Translations under genes and position numbers: made by a program
In this document: in pieces, positions 1-12,900 of the stretch
Numbering within the stretch: the first letter of the stretch is position 1
Layout: each line of letters starts with the position of its first letter
NCBI RefSeq assembly: GCF_933775445.1
Contig: NC_065875.1
Location: forward strand, 27,279,555 to 27,343,554
Length of the DNA: 64,000 bases
Direction: 5' to 3'
Source: Argentina anserina
Lineage: Eukaryota > Streptophyta > Magnoliopsida > Rosales > Rosaceae
The notes under the pieces: generated by a model
Database searches by the model: none
Seen by the model: only the letters and a program-made list of their open reading frames with translations
Told to the model about the DNA's origin: nothing

Positions 1-1449
1 TTCCTATAGAAAGTATTAAGGTACACCGTCTCTCTTTAAGAGGAAGTGGATACATTCTTTACTTCAAACTTTATTTATTTTTCCTTATGCTGCTTTCTCA
101 GGTTAACAACAAGAGACTGCAACCTATCAGTGGGTTGTTGTCAGCTTTGCTAGTCAAGTACCCTGGAACACTTCCAAGTTTGGCGAAAAGGGCCTTTATT
201 ACGTATTTGAAGTCTATTCAAAATCACAAGGACAAAGAAGTTTTTGATGTGATGCAACTGCCAGTTGATGAGTTTTCGGCATCAATGGGTTTACCAATGA
301 CCCCCAGGATCCGTTTTTCAAACCATAAACTGAAGTCCAAGAAGCCGTTGGAACTGTCTCCCACTGTTGAACCAGAACAATCTGACATGGAGAATGCACT
401 GGGGACTCCTAGAGAGGAGCTTGATATTGGTGATTCGGAGGAAGAGGAAGTGGAAGGTCTTCTTCGATTAAATGATACACCGACTGAGAGAGAGGAGGAA
501 GGAAGACAAATTCCAGATATTATGTATGTTGCTGGTCTAACATACTGTTCATTTTTCTTTATTTTATTTATTTATTTTAATTATAAAATCAAACTATATA
601 TTCAGATCACTATCAATGAAAGCTTTGATGACTCGTTTGATTCACTCTTTTATTCTGTGCACATTTATACTGTAGGCCGGCAACTCGGGTTTTGAAGAAA
701 AATAAGTTGAAGAAGATCCATCTCGATAAACCAACGGGACAAAGGACAATATTTGATGAAGACGGCATTGGTATGGACCCACTTGCAATGTTGTCTGTTC
801 CCGCAGATCCCAGCATTCTTGATGGACTTCAAGGTATGTATTGATTCCTAAATTTTGATAAAATGAAACCAGAATGAGTCATAAAATAATTGGTTGATTC
901 CTCTACAACCGAATGCCTGAACTTCCTATCACTGTGAGGTTGGTTTAGTTCTTGCCTCTGTCATAGCTCGGGTAGAATGAATGTAAAACAAGTTTTGATC
1001 ACCTGAATCAAAGAATATGATGACTGTCACCACATGTTGTGTATGAACTGGAATGTCTTTGCAGCTTGCTTGGTTTAGTGTCCTGATATATATACATTAA
1101 TTTTGCTGCAGACAAGAAAGAAGAATATCATATGAGGATGAGGGAAGAGGTGAAGAAGGGAGACAAGCAAGATAAGGAAACAGAGCGCAAGCGACGTCGT
1201 GAAATAAGAATGAATAAGAAGATGAAATTGAAGAGAGCAAATGCAGAAGAAGGGGATGACGTTTCTGAGTCGGAAGAAGAGCCATCTGATCATCCATCGC
1301 GCAAAAGGTCAAAGATATACTTTGATAGTGATGATGATGGTGAGAGAGAAGACAAGAAGAATAAAGCTGGATTATTTGCTGACAAAAGTTATATAGACCA
1401 TCAGGAAGCTTTGGCTCTTAAATGGCTAGGTTCTATGCACAAGAACTAA
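1..1449 (+). CDS. RH32: DEAD-box ATP-dependent RNA helicase 32, 3' part only
   Basis: C-terminal part of a Dbp4/DDX10-type RNA helicase, a nucleolar family that acts in early processing of the small ribosomal subunit RNA. Four exons are visible: 1-20 (frame from base 3), 102-523, 676-833 and 1112-1449, each bounded by GT and AG. Exon 102-523 encodes the conserved stretch after the helicase core, with NNKRLQPISGLL, an ALLVKYPG segment and the ASMGLPMTPRIRF motif typical of plant RH32. The later exons encode the acidic and lysine-rich tail (SEEEPSDHPSRKRSK) and end with a TAA stop. The helicase motifs themselves lie upstream of the window. A decayed second copy of the last exon follows at about 2370. 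Family assignment is firm; exon ends are manual. Confidence 0.88.
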
Positions 1450-1841
1450 ACACTTCCATTGCCTAAAGTTTCGTATTTCCTATATAGCTTTGGAGCTAAT
1501 CTCTTGGATAAAAAGGTGGCGCCTTAGATTTTGGTTACTTAAGCAGAGTGCTTCTCTTTCTCATTTATTATAGCTCCCATCTCTTCTTTGTTCCATATGA
1601 TATTGAGCCGTGAATTATACTTTTATGATATGTTGAGTGGAAATTTGCAGTGGCATTTTACAATCTGGATTAAAAGTAACTAGCATTGTTCTGCATCAAA
1701 ACCCATTATGGTTATAATCTGTGGGTCCCCAAATCAAAATCCTTGTGACAAACCAGTCGAGACCGTGTGACCCGACCCGACCCACTGCTCTCTTCGGAAT
1801 AAAATGCGTAAGAAACCTATCATGGTTCTATCCTGCTCACT

Positions 1842-2087
1842 TTGAATACAAGAACTACTGAACTAGGGCTTCTTGGAATGGCTGGACCCGACGATGAGAT
1901 TTGCCAGGGAGATGTAAGAAACCTAGCCATCTCCTTTGAGACTCTCGGCATCTCATCTCCGGGGGAGAAACCGTTCTTTTCATATTTCGTGGATTTTGTT
2001 AAGGTTCATCATACTAGTGCAAATAAAGCTATACTATATTTAGGTATGTTATTCAAGATCATCTCTACAAAATTTCACCTAATTTGA
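1842..2087 (+). other. Unrecognised open frame between the RH32 gene and its broken copy
   Basis: An open frame with an ATG at 1878 reads MAGPDDEICQGDVRNLAIS and continues through SFETLGISSPGEKPFF before a possible donor at AAG|GTTCATC near 2000. The last third runs into the left arm of a foldback element. The composition is protein-like and GC is higher than in the surroundings. I do not recognise it. It could be the first exon of a captured or dead gene, or chance. Confidence 0.2.
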
Positions 2088-2335
2088 CAATGGTTTGAGT
2101 TTTCAAAATTGAGATTCACACGAACAGTTCACGTTGAACAGTTTTAATTCATTCATTGATTTAATCTAATTTCAATATTTTAACGATGTCCGAATTATGT
2201 GAAATTTTGTAGAGATGATCTTGAATACCATACATAAATATTGAATCGTTTATGGTGAAAAAATTTGACCAAAAAGTGTGCCAAAATTAGAACTTCACTC
2301 TGTAATTTCAGAGTGAAGCTTCACTCTGGATAGAG
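2040..2335. mobile_element. Foldback (MITE-like) element, family A, copy 1
   Basis: The left end (about 2043-2085: ATGTTATTCAAGATCATCT, then CTACAAAATTTCACCTAATT) is the reverse complement of the sequence at about 2195-2235 (GTGAAATTTTGTAGAGATGA, then TCTTGAATACCATACATAAA). The right arm continues outward for another ~90 bp (TTTATGGTGAAAAAATTTGA, then a CTTCACTCTG end), while the left arm is truncated. A TA microsatellite follows at 2339-2357. The same sequence family recurs at 55435-55788, with the same CACTCTG ends and the same TA-microsatellite flank. No coding capacity, so non-autonomous. Confidence 0.7.
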
Positions 2336-2369
2336 ACTGATATATATATATATATATCATATCTATATT

Positions 2370-2965
2370 AATTTTGCTGCAGACAACAAAACAGTATATT
2401 CTAAGAGGATTAGGGAAGAGCTGATGATGGCAGACATGCAAGATAAGGATGAAGCTCGCCAGCGTCGTGAAAAACGATTGGAGAAGTTGAAGTTGCAGAA
2501 AGCAAATGCAGAAGAAGAGGAGGATGATGTTTCTGAGTCGAGGGAAGAGCCATGTGACCGAAGTTATACAAAGGATCGATAAGCTTTGGCTCTTAACCTG
2601 TTAGCTTCAATGCATAACTAGTTGTCTTGTATGAATTGATCGATCACTTCCGTCTGCCTAAACTTGTGTTTTTTTCATCATGCATACGAACTTGTTTGAT
2701 GATTTATCAGCTTTGGAGCTAAATCTGTTAGATAAAATGGTATGTTGTGATTCTCTTTCTAGCTAGGTCTTATTTATTTATTTATTTTTTCAGTCCCATG
2801 CATGCATGTTCTGTTATTTGCAGTTTCCATATATATGATATTGAGCCATGAATTCACTTTCATGAGAAATTACAACGTACATAAATAATTAGTGGTCGAC
2901 TCACAAAATTTTGCATTTTCATGTTGGGTCTGACATTTGCAGTGCCATTTTACCGTCTGGAGGTG
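2370..2965 (+). pseudogene. Tandem duplicate of the RH32 last exon and 3' flank
   Basis: The segment repeats 1083-1680 about 1.28 kb downstream. It keeps the acceptor context TTTTGCTGCAG and the lysine/glutamate-rich reading (ADMQDKDEARQRREKR, then KANAEEEEDDVSES). It then diverges and stops early at 2579-2581, inside the region where the parent reads SYIDHQEALALKWLG. The 3' flank is copied too: GCTTTGGAGCTAA and the GATATTGAGCC(G/A)TGAATT stretch appear at both sites. No upstream helicase exons are present, so this is a fragment and not a second gene. A foldback element lies just before it (about 2040-2335), so the break may be associated with that insertion. Confidence 0.75.
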
Positions 2966-3934
2966 CTTGCTAATTAACCTCGTCATATCACGGTTTAATC
3001 TTCAGTGTTCGATACAAAATTTATTGTTCATAAAGTCGTTGCTGATGGTACAAATGCTGTGTGTAACCTTGCAATAAATTAATTTTATTTCTACAATTTC
3101 CTAGCAGCCTCATCATTCCCCAACCTTTGAAGTTTCCATTGAATTTTGGGGAAACTCATCAGACCCTTCTAATTTCACATTTCTCCTCCTTATCTCGCTC
3201 ACTATAAAGGATAAACACAAGTAACAAGAGTAAGCACCGATACAAACCAAGAGCAAATGTGAAGTCGACCATTTTTGATTCAGGTATCAACATTTGCTCT
3301 CTGTATTAGAACATGATTTTATATAGTCAAGCAAACTTCATGGGTTATCTGAGGCTCTGAGTGAGTTGTGTGTATCATTCATTCCTTCGTGTTTAAGTTT
3401 ATTGGTCTTTGTCTTGACTCTATTGTTCTTGCCGAAGTCCTTTAGATAAAGAATACTTTAATACTTTGTGAAAAGTAAAAACCTGTCCCGGTTCCCAATA
3501 ATTTACTTCGAGAAAAATATGAAGAAAACTTGTCCGAGTGAACATTGTGTTTTTTTAGTTTCAAGAAAGAAGAGCTTTTGAGGTCAGATGGTCAAGTGGA
3601 GAGAGTAGAGAGAGTACGGACTAGCCAATTGATGAGAAGAACGTCTCCGCTAAGTAGAAAGTAATGGCCTTTATCATCACTGTTTACTCTTTTCTTTCTC
3701 TCTTTAAGGTTCTGGAATCACTTTGTGCTTTAACCCAGAAGCATTTTTGGTTTTGGGATCACTTGTACTATAGTAATGCATGCAGTGATCATCCTCTTAT
3801 AGATTCTTAAGAGTTATTTGTTCAAAGCTCTCATCTTTTTCAAAATCTAAGAAGTGGGTTTTATGTGAAACGGTTCAGAATCATAGGGTTTGTGTTGAAG
3901 ACGGAAGAAAAGAATTGCAAGAGTCTTGGTAGAG
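2630..3934. other. Intergenic and 5' leader region before the dual-helicase gene
   Basis: AT-rich sequence without a supportable gene. It starts with the copied RH32 3' flank (to about 2965). Transcript leader sequence of the gene starting at 3935 probably begins within 3200-3300, because a possible 5' UTR donor is seen at 3280 (TTCAG|GTATCAAC). Nothing else recognisable. Confidence 0.4.
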
Positions 3935-6900
3935 ATGATGGAGGTTCCAGGCAAGAAAAAGCTCAAGCCTGACCCTTTCACTGATACTATATTTTCTTGG
4001 TCCCTGGAGGACATATTCAATGAGGATCTTTACAAAGACAAGGTATCTTGTTCCACTTTGTGATAGTTTACATCTCATATTCTTGTTCTTGTTATGAAAG
4101 GTTGTCGCTTTATGTTATTTTGATGTTTTGTTCTCATCATTCTGGATTGTTTTTTTCGATACAAATCATTCTGGATTGTCAATCCTTCAAATGTTGTTAG
4201 ATATTGGTATTGCAGCTTTCTTTTTGGTAATGTGTTAGTGGGGAAGACCCACACAGGGAAATATTATTAATTTGGTGCAGAATGTTTTGTTGAATCTTCA
4301 TGCCTATGAAAGGTGGTTGCTTTTTTGTTTTTATTTTAGCAGTTTTTTTTATACATTTTTTGCTTCCCTATTAATGCGATTCTGCTATTAAAGAACAGCG
4401 TTACCCATGAACAAAATGTGTTCATGGCCCATATGGAAGATGGAAGGTATTGGTTTTGCACATAAATAGCAGACCTTCTATACTACTTTAGGAATTCAGG
4501 CTAAACCAGGACTAGTAGAAAGAATTGAAGCTTGTACAATACTTTCTACTCCTGAATTTCAATATTAGATACCCATTACCGTTGATTTTGGATCATCAGG
4601 TTGGCTTAACTTTTAATCACATTGTAGTATGCTTGTTGAAACATACTATTCTGAACTTCTATGATAACACTATGTGCTGTATCCAAAAGAGTACTTATTT
4701 TGAGCCTTCACTTTTCTAGGTGAAGAAGATTCCTGAATGTTTTCAATCGGCTCAGCATTACTTTGGGTCTTACATATATCCTTTACTGGAAGAAACACGA
4801 GCGAAAGTGCATTCGAGTATGGAAACTCTTCGTAGAGTACCATTTGCTGAAGTAGTGGGTTTTGAAGAAGCCAAACCATATGGAACAAATCTATATGATG
4901 TCAAGGTTGATTACTGGCGAAACAGGTTCAGTGATAGTGGCAAGGAGCCATATAAAACTTTGCCTGGTGATCTTTTTGTTTTAACAGATGCTAAACCTGA
5001 AACTGTAAATGATTTACAAAAGGTAGGGAGGTCATGGGCTTTTGCATCAGCCACCAATGTCTCAGAAAGTGAGAATGAAGATGACAGTACCTCTCTTTAT
5101 CTAAAAGTCAAGGCGTCAAAAGAGTTTGAAGTCGAAAATAACAGGACATCACTATTTGTAGTTTTCTTATTGAATTTAATCCCTGAAGGAAGAATTTGGA
5201 AAGCGTTGCACATGTCCAGGAATCTGAAGATTATCAATGAAGTTCTCTGCACTGATTCTATGGTAATGTAGGCCCTGAATGACTAATGTAGTTTTATTTA
5301 TTCCATAGAGCTACAATTACATTAACAAGTATGATATGTAGTTATAAATCAGTAGGTTTTCATAATAATTCTGACAGTCTTCTTCTTTAGGCTTTAGGTA
5401 ATGATACAATCACATGATTTGACTTTCTTTTAGTTGAATCCTCAATATTTTATATCAATCAAGCTATATATACTGGATTGATTGACTGATGCAATCACAT
5501 CTTTAGACTTTCTTTAGCCTTGTATCTTTCCCATCTAACTCTACCAATTGATTTGGAATCGGGAGACCTTTTGTTGTTGGATTAAAAGCTGACATCTATT
5601 GTTGGAGCTGACTGATTATGCTATGCTTTGTAGGGTCAAAGAGATTTCTGCTCTGAAGAGTATAATAACATCTGGAATCAGAGTATAGTTAAGAGTTTAT
5701 CATCCAGATTGAATGAGTCCCAAACTGGAGCGGTGTTGGCCTGCCTTAAAATGCTGCATTCTGGTGAAAATTCTGCGGTGGAACTTATCTGGGGTCCTCC
5801 TGGTACTGGAAAAACAAAGACCACAGTTACTCTGCTTTCCACCCTGCTCCAGATGAATTGTAGGACTCTTATTTGTGCTCCAACAAATGTTGCAATAACT
5901 GAAGTTGCTTCTCGTCTTGTGAAGATGGTGGGTAAAGCAGAGCCAGATGATTTGTTTTGCTCTTTAGGAGAGATACTTCTATTTGGAAATAAAGAGCGAC
6001 TCAAAATTGGTTCAGACATTGAAGAAATCTATATGGATTGCCGTGTTAAAAGGCTGGTGGAATGTTTAGGGCCAAGGACTGGTTGGAGGCATTGCTTTGC
6101 TTCCATGATAAGTTTACTTGAGGATTGTGTTTCTGATTACCATATTTTCTTGGAAAATGAGCTCACCAAAGAGACAGAACATAATAGTGTTTGTGAAATG
6201 AAAGATAAAGAATGCAGAAGAGGTGCTCGAGTTAAAAAGGGGAAGTGCAAAACATTTGTTAAATTTTTGAAAGATAGATTTGTGTCTACTGCAACGCCGT
6301 TAAGATATTGCATTTCTGTGTTCTGTACTCATATAGGGAAAAATTATATTTCGGTAGATACTTTCCAAGATTTGGTTTCAATTATCCAGTTAGTTGATTC
6401 CTTTGAGCTACTATTGTCGCAAGACAATGTTGTTTCTGAAGTGGTGGAAGAACTCTTTTCTCATACTGATGTTGAAGATGTGCCCGAGTCATTTGTGGAC
6501 AACTCCTTTGATCTTTGGATGATGAGAAGGGATTGCCTTTTAGCTTTACACAGTCTACGGGATTCTCTTAGTGAACTTAAACTTCCAAATATTGGGAATG
6601 AGGAGCTTATAAGGGAGTTCTGTTTTCAAAGAGCCACTCTAATATTTTGCACTGCATCTAGTTCATATAAGCTTCATAGAGTGGCAATGCAGCCACTAAG
6701 CCTTGTTGTTATTGATGAGGCTGCACAGCTGAAAGAGTGTGAGTCAACGATACCCCTGCAACTTCCAGGTGTGAAGCATGCTGTTCTTGTTGGCGATGAA
6801 CGTCAGTTACCAGCTACGCTAACAAGCAATGTATGTTGAGGCTACATTTTCTCACAATCTTTCATCTACTTCTCTTTTTTTTATTGTACTTCTGTCTTAT

Positions 6901-9900
6901 TTCAAAATCTGCTTCGTATCTCTTGCAGGTTTCTGATGAAGCTGGTTTTGCAAGAAGTTTGTTCGAGAGGTTGAGCTTGATGGGTCATTCAAAACATCTT
7001 TTAAATATGCAATACAGAATGCATCCGTCAATAAGTTTATTTCCAAATTCAAATTTCTATTATAACCTGATCCTCAATGCTCCGAATGTAAAACGAAGAA
7101 GCCACGAGAAGCACTATCTTCCAGGATCTATGTTTGGTCCCTATTCTTTTATTAATGTGATTGGTGGAAGAGAGGAGAAAGATGAGGATGGACATAGTCG
7201 AAAGAATATGGTTGAGGTTGCTATTGTTTCAAAAATACTGCGCAATCTGTACAAAGGTATGTCTAGCAGGAATTCTTCTTCACGTTCTCATCTCAGTATA
7301 CTTAGTATGTGGGATTTCAGTTCAGCACATTTCATGCAAGTCTCCATTGCTTTGTTTTCAACCCAAGAAATATGCCTTTGTAGGGTTATATTTTTTTAAA
7401 ACACCACCATGTCACACATAGCCGAAGTCTTATGCTCTTACTGTGTAATTTTAGTATATTCATTTGGCTTTTCTTGGTATATAGGGTGGATTGAATGCAA
7501 ACAGAGACTCAGTATTGGTATAGTATCTCCCTATGCTGCTCAAGTAGTCGCCATTAAGGACAGAGTGGGTGAGAAATATGATAAGCTCGATGGCTTTGTA
7601 GTTAAGGTAAAAACAGTTGATGGGTTCCAAGGTGGAGAAGAGGATATAATTATAATATCCACCGTACGATCCAACAGCCATCAATCACTTCGATTCATTT
7701 CAAAACCAGAGAGAGTTAATGTCTCTCTCACAAGGGCTAGGTATTTCTTCACTTCAATTTTTTGTACTTTTGCTGTCTAATTTATAAATTTGGTGGATAT
7801 GTCTGTTGAACTTGTGATGACTTCAGGCACTGTTTGTGGATTTTGGGGAATGAAAGGACTCTTTCTGATGGTGAATCAGTTTGGAAGGCCTTGGTCCTTG
7901 ATGCCAAATGCCGTCAATGTTTCTTTAATGCCGATGAAGACAAGGATTTAGCCAAGGCCATATTAGAAGTAAAGAAAGAGTTTGACCAATATGATGATTT
8001 GCTCAATGCGGACAGCGTACTTTTTAGAAGTGCTAGATGGAAGGTAAAGCTCTTGGTTGTTACTATGTATGTTTATATTCTGTGTTTCTCTGTCGTATCT
8101 TCCTTTATTTCAAAAAAAACTTCTACTAATGGAACTATTCAATGTTTTTGCTTAACGGGATTATTTGGTTTGTACATTATCTTCAGGTACTTTTCAGTGA
8201 TAACTTTCTGAAGTCATTCAAGAAACTGACATCTGTCCGCTTGCGGAAGTCAGTCCTACATCTTCTACTGAATCTTTCCAGTGGTTGGAGACCTAAGAAG
8301 CAAAACTTTGAGACAATTTGTGGTAGTTCTTCCATGATCTTGAAGAAGTTTAAGGTTGAACGTCTATACATTGTTTGCACTAATGATATTGCAAAGAACT
8401 TGCACTATGTTCAAGTTTTGAAGATCTGGGACATATTGCCACTGGAGGATATTCCGAAGTTGATAATCCGCCTGGATAGTATTTTCAACAGATATGCTGA
8501 TGACTTTATTAATCTTTGCAAGGAGAAGTGTCTTGATGGGTATGTTGTTTAACCATCTAGTTTGGTTAAAATGCCTTTAAAATAATTATGACTCCTTTCT
8601 GTATTGCTAACTTGTTGTTGGTTTTGTTAATCATTTGTAACCAGTGAACTAGAGGTTCCAAAAAGTTGGGCACCGTCGTTGCAATTTTCCCGGTTTAAGG
8701 ATCTTAACACCAGTGAAGCTCAGAGTGATCTAGTTGGTGACACTTCTGATTGCCGAAGCTATGTTGAGAACTCACAGGTCAGCGAGAGTTTGTTACTGAT
8801 GAAATTTTATTCCTTATCATCTGGGGTAGTAAACCACTTGTTGTCAGACCGTGAGGGTGGAGAACTAGATCTTCCATTTGAAGTTACAGATGAAGAGATG
8901 GAGATTATCCTGTATCGTAGAAGTTCCTTTATAGTCGGAAGGTCAGGGACTGGGAAAACAACAGTTTTAACAATGAAATTGTTTCAGAAAGAACAGTGGC
9001 ACCAATTCGCAGTTCAAGGATGCTATAATGGTCAAAACAGTAGCATAGTTGAGCAAAGTTCTGCAGCTACTGAAGGGAAAGTTCTGCGCCAGCTTTTTGT
9101 GACAGTCAGTCCTAAGCTATGTTTTGCCATCAAGCGTCATGTTTCACACTTGAAAAGGTGATTGAACTTTTCCTGAAATAGATATTTTCTGCTTACTAGC
9201 TCTATTGTGAGTTTAGGTTTATGATATGAATCATTAAACTACATCATTTTCCAGATATCATGCTTAGGAATTATGGTGTCACATTAAACTAAAGTCATTT
9301 TTAATTATTGTTGTTTCTTGTAAAAAATAATTCTTTCCCAAATATGATCACTTTTGATGTAAATTAAACAACCATATGTCTACTTCATCTCAGTCTAAAG
9401 TCTAAACTGTGTTTAATTCTTGTTCAGAATTTGCTGCACTAGTACATGAATGTTGATCTCTGTTACTTGTAATGAAATCTCTTTCCTGGGTAAAAATATA
9501 AATCTTCTGACTCCTAACTTATAAGTACTAGAGGCACAACTTTAATTTGCTAATTTTGATGTCTACAGTTTTGTTTGTGGTGGAGGTAACTCAGCTGACT
9601 CAAGTGAGGGAAGTTTGATTGATATTGATTTTGATGAGGAAACCCAATGCAAGGATATACAAGATTCATTTCACGATATTCCTCCGTGTTCTTATCCACT
9701 TGTCATTACATTCCATAAGTTTTTGATGATGCTCGATGGAACATTGAGTAACTCATACTTTGAGAGATTCCTTGACGTTGCTGCTAGTGCTGACCATTTT
9801 AGGAGTACGAGATCAGTTGCATTTCAGAGCTTTATAAGGACAAAAGAAGTTAATTATGAACGGTTTAGCTCTTTGTATTGGCCCCATTTTAATACTCAGA

Positions 9901-12900
9901 TAACAAAGAAGCTTGACGTTTCAAGAGTCTTCATAGAGATTATTTCTTATATAAAAGGTGGCTTGGGAGCTATAGATGCATGTGATGGTAAACTCAGCCG
10001 GGAGGATTATGTTCATTTGTGTGAGGGCAGGGGTTCTAATCTGAGCAAGCAAAAGAGAGAAGCAATATATGATGTTTTTCAGGCCTATGAAAAGTTGAAG
10101 ATGGAAAATGGTGAATTCGATCTGGCTGATTTTGTGATTGATCTCCACCGTCGACTCAAGAATGAAAAATATGAGGGTGATCGGATGGAATTCGTTTATA
10201 TTGATGAGGTTCAAGATCTAACAATGAGTCAAATTGCTCTTTTTAAACATATGTGCAACAATGTTGAAGAGGGATTTGTTTTTTCTGGTGATACAGCACA
10301 AACTATAGCAAGGGGTATCGACTTTAGGTTTCAGGATATAAGACATCTGTTCTACAAGAAGTTTGTGTTGGAGTCAAGAAGCAATAAAAACGATGAAAGA
10401 ACAGAAAAGGGCCTCATCTCTGAATTACTTCAGTTGACTCAGAACTTCCGTACTCATGCTGGCATATTGAAGTTATCACAAAGCATTGTTGAACTGCTGT
10501 ATAGGTTTTTCCCCTTTTCTGTGGATGTTTTAAAACCTGAAACCAGTCTGATTTATGGTGAAGCACCAGTTTTGCTTGAATCTGGAGAAAATGAAAATGC
10601 AATCATGAAAATATTTGGAAACAGTGGAAATATAGTTGGCTTTGGTGCAGAGCAAGTGATTTTGGTGCGAGATGATGGTGCTCGACAGGAAATATCCAAA
10701 TTTGTAGGGAAGAATGCTCTTGTCCTAACAATTGTGGAGTGTAAGGGCCTTGAGTTTCAGGTAATCACAATATTTATTCACTTATCTTTATTTTTTGAGA
10801 AAGTTATTTTGATTGATTCAAGTCAAAACAGGACATGCGCGCGCACACACACACGTTATATATACCATTTATTCCAAGTGAATTCTAACTACACATCAGA
10901 AAATGATCAATCATGATTCATAAATCATCCAGTCCATTTTAATGTTGACTATGTCTAAATTCTGAAGTCTATTTTCAAATTCGATCTAATACTAATGTAT
11001 CTGTCCCTCTAGGATGTACTCTTTTACGTGTACATTCTGGGTTTACATCAGGGAATTGATTGTTATGCTGAAATTTTTGTTGACATATTCCGTCCTAAAG
11101 TTTCTCTATCATCTTTACAGGATGTCCTCTTATACAACTTTTTCAGCTCATCTCCTTTGAAAAAGCAGTGGAGGGTTATATATGATTACATGAAGGAACA
11201 AGATTTACTCGACTCCACATTACCTAAGGGCTTTCCAAGTTTCAGTGAATCAAAACACACAATATTGTGCTCTGAACTGAAGCAATTATATGTTGCCGTT
11301 ACTCGGACAAGACAGAGATTGTGGATTTGTGAAAATGTGGAAGACCTCTCGAAACCTATGTTTGACTATTGGAAGAAAAAATGTCTTGTGCAACAAAGGA
11401 AGCTAGATGATTCGCTTGCCCAGGCAATGCAAGTGGCAAGCAGTCCAGAGGAGTGGAAATCACGAGGCATAAAGGTTTGCTTCATCTTTCATATAGAAGA
11501 TAGCTATGTCTGTTGTTGACAACATTATTTCGAGTAATGTTGTTCTTTTATATTTGCCCTGCAGTTATATCATGAACAGAACTATGAAATGGCCACAATG
11601 TGCTTTGAAAGAGCTGGTGATACGTACTGGGAAAGGAGGTCCAAAGCTTCTGGCCTTAAAGCTGTTGCTGAGCGTATGCAATCATCAAATCCTGAAGAGG
11701 CTAAATCTATTCTTAGAGAAGCTGCTGAAATATTTGATGCTATTGGCAAGGCAGATTCTGCTGCGAGATGTTTTTCTGACTTGGGGGAGTATGAAAGAGC
11801 AGGTAGGTGTAATCAAACACCAGTGTACTTTATATTTTTTAGTTTTTTCATCTGTTGGTCGATTGATTTGTGTAACTTTGGTTAGGAATGCTGTTTATTA
11901 AAAATCTAGCTTTTCACTTTGTAAAATATTTATGGTGCAGCCAGGATATATTTAGAAAAATGTGGAGAATCTGAACTTCGAAGAGCTGCAGAATGTTTTT
12001 CACTAGCAGGATGCTACGAGGATGCTGCAGATGTCTATGCCAAGGGCAATTTTTTCTCTGAGTGTCTCACTGTTTGTGCGAATGGGAAACTATTTGAGAT
12101 GGGTTTGCAGTATATCAATTATTGGAAACAGCATGCTGTTGAGGACTGTGTAAAAGCTAGTAGAGGAGAAGGAATAGACAAAATGGAGCAGGAGTTCTTG
12201 GAGAGCTGTGCACTTCACTATCATAAGTTGAAAGATAACAGATTCATGATGAAATTTGTGAAAGCTTTCAATTCTGTAACATTGATGCGGGACTTTTTGA
12301 AAAGATTAGAGAGCTTTGATGAGCTTTTGTCACTGGAGGAAGAATTTGGGAATTTTCTGGAAGCAGCTCAAATCGCCCAGCTTAAGGGTGAGATTCTACT
12401 TGAATCTGATTTCCTTGGAAAGGCAGGCAAGTTCAAAGAGGCCTCACTGCAAATTCTATGTTATGTATTGTCCAAGTCTCTTTGGTCATCTGGTAGCAAA
12501 GGCTGGCCCATGAAGAAGTTTCCACAACAGGAGGAGCTTTTGACGAAGGCCAAGTCGTTTGCCAAGAATGGGAAAGATAATGTTTGTGAGCTAGTTTGCA
12601 CTGAGGCGGAGATTTTATTGAAAGGGCAGGATGACTTGGCTGTTTTGAAGCAGCAGATGGATGCTTCTCAAAGACATAAGAGTATCAGAGGTGAAGTTTT
12701 ATCAGCTCGAAAAGTTTTGGATGCCCATCTCTCTCCAAGAACTGATAAGTATATATGGGAGAAAGAATTGATTGGAGATCTTGTAAAGCATTCAAAAGAC
12801 AAAATATCTATGAATCAGGTGTCCATTGATTCGCTTGTCTACTACTGGAATTTCTGGAAGGAGAATATTCTCCACATTATTGAATCTGTAGGATGTTTGG

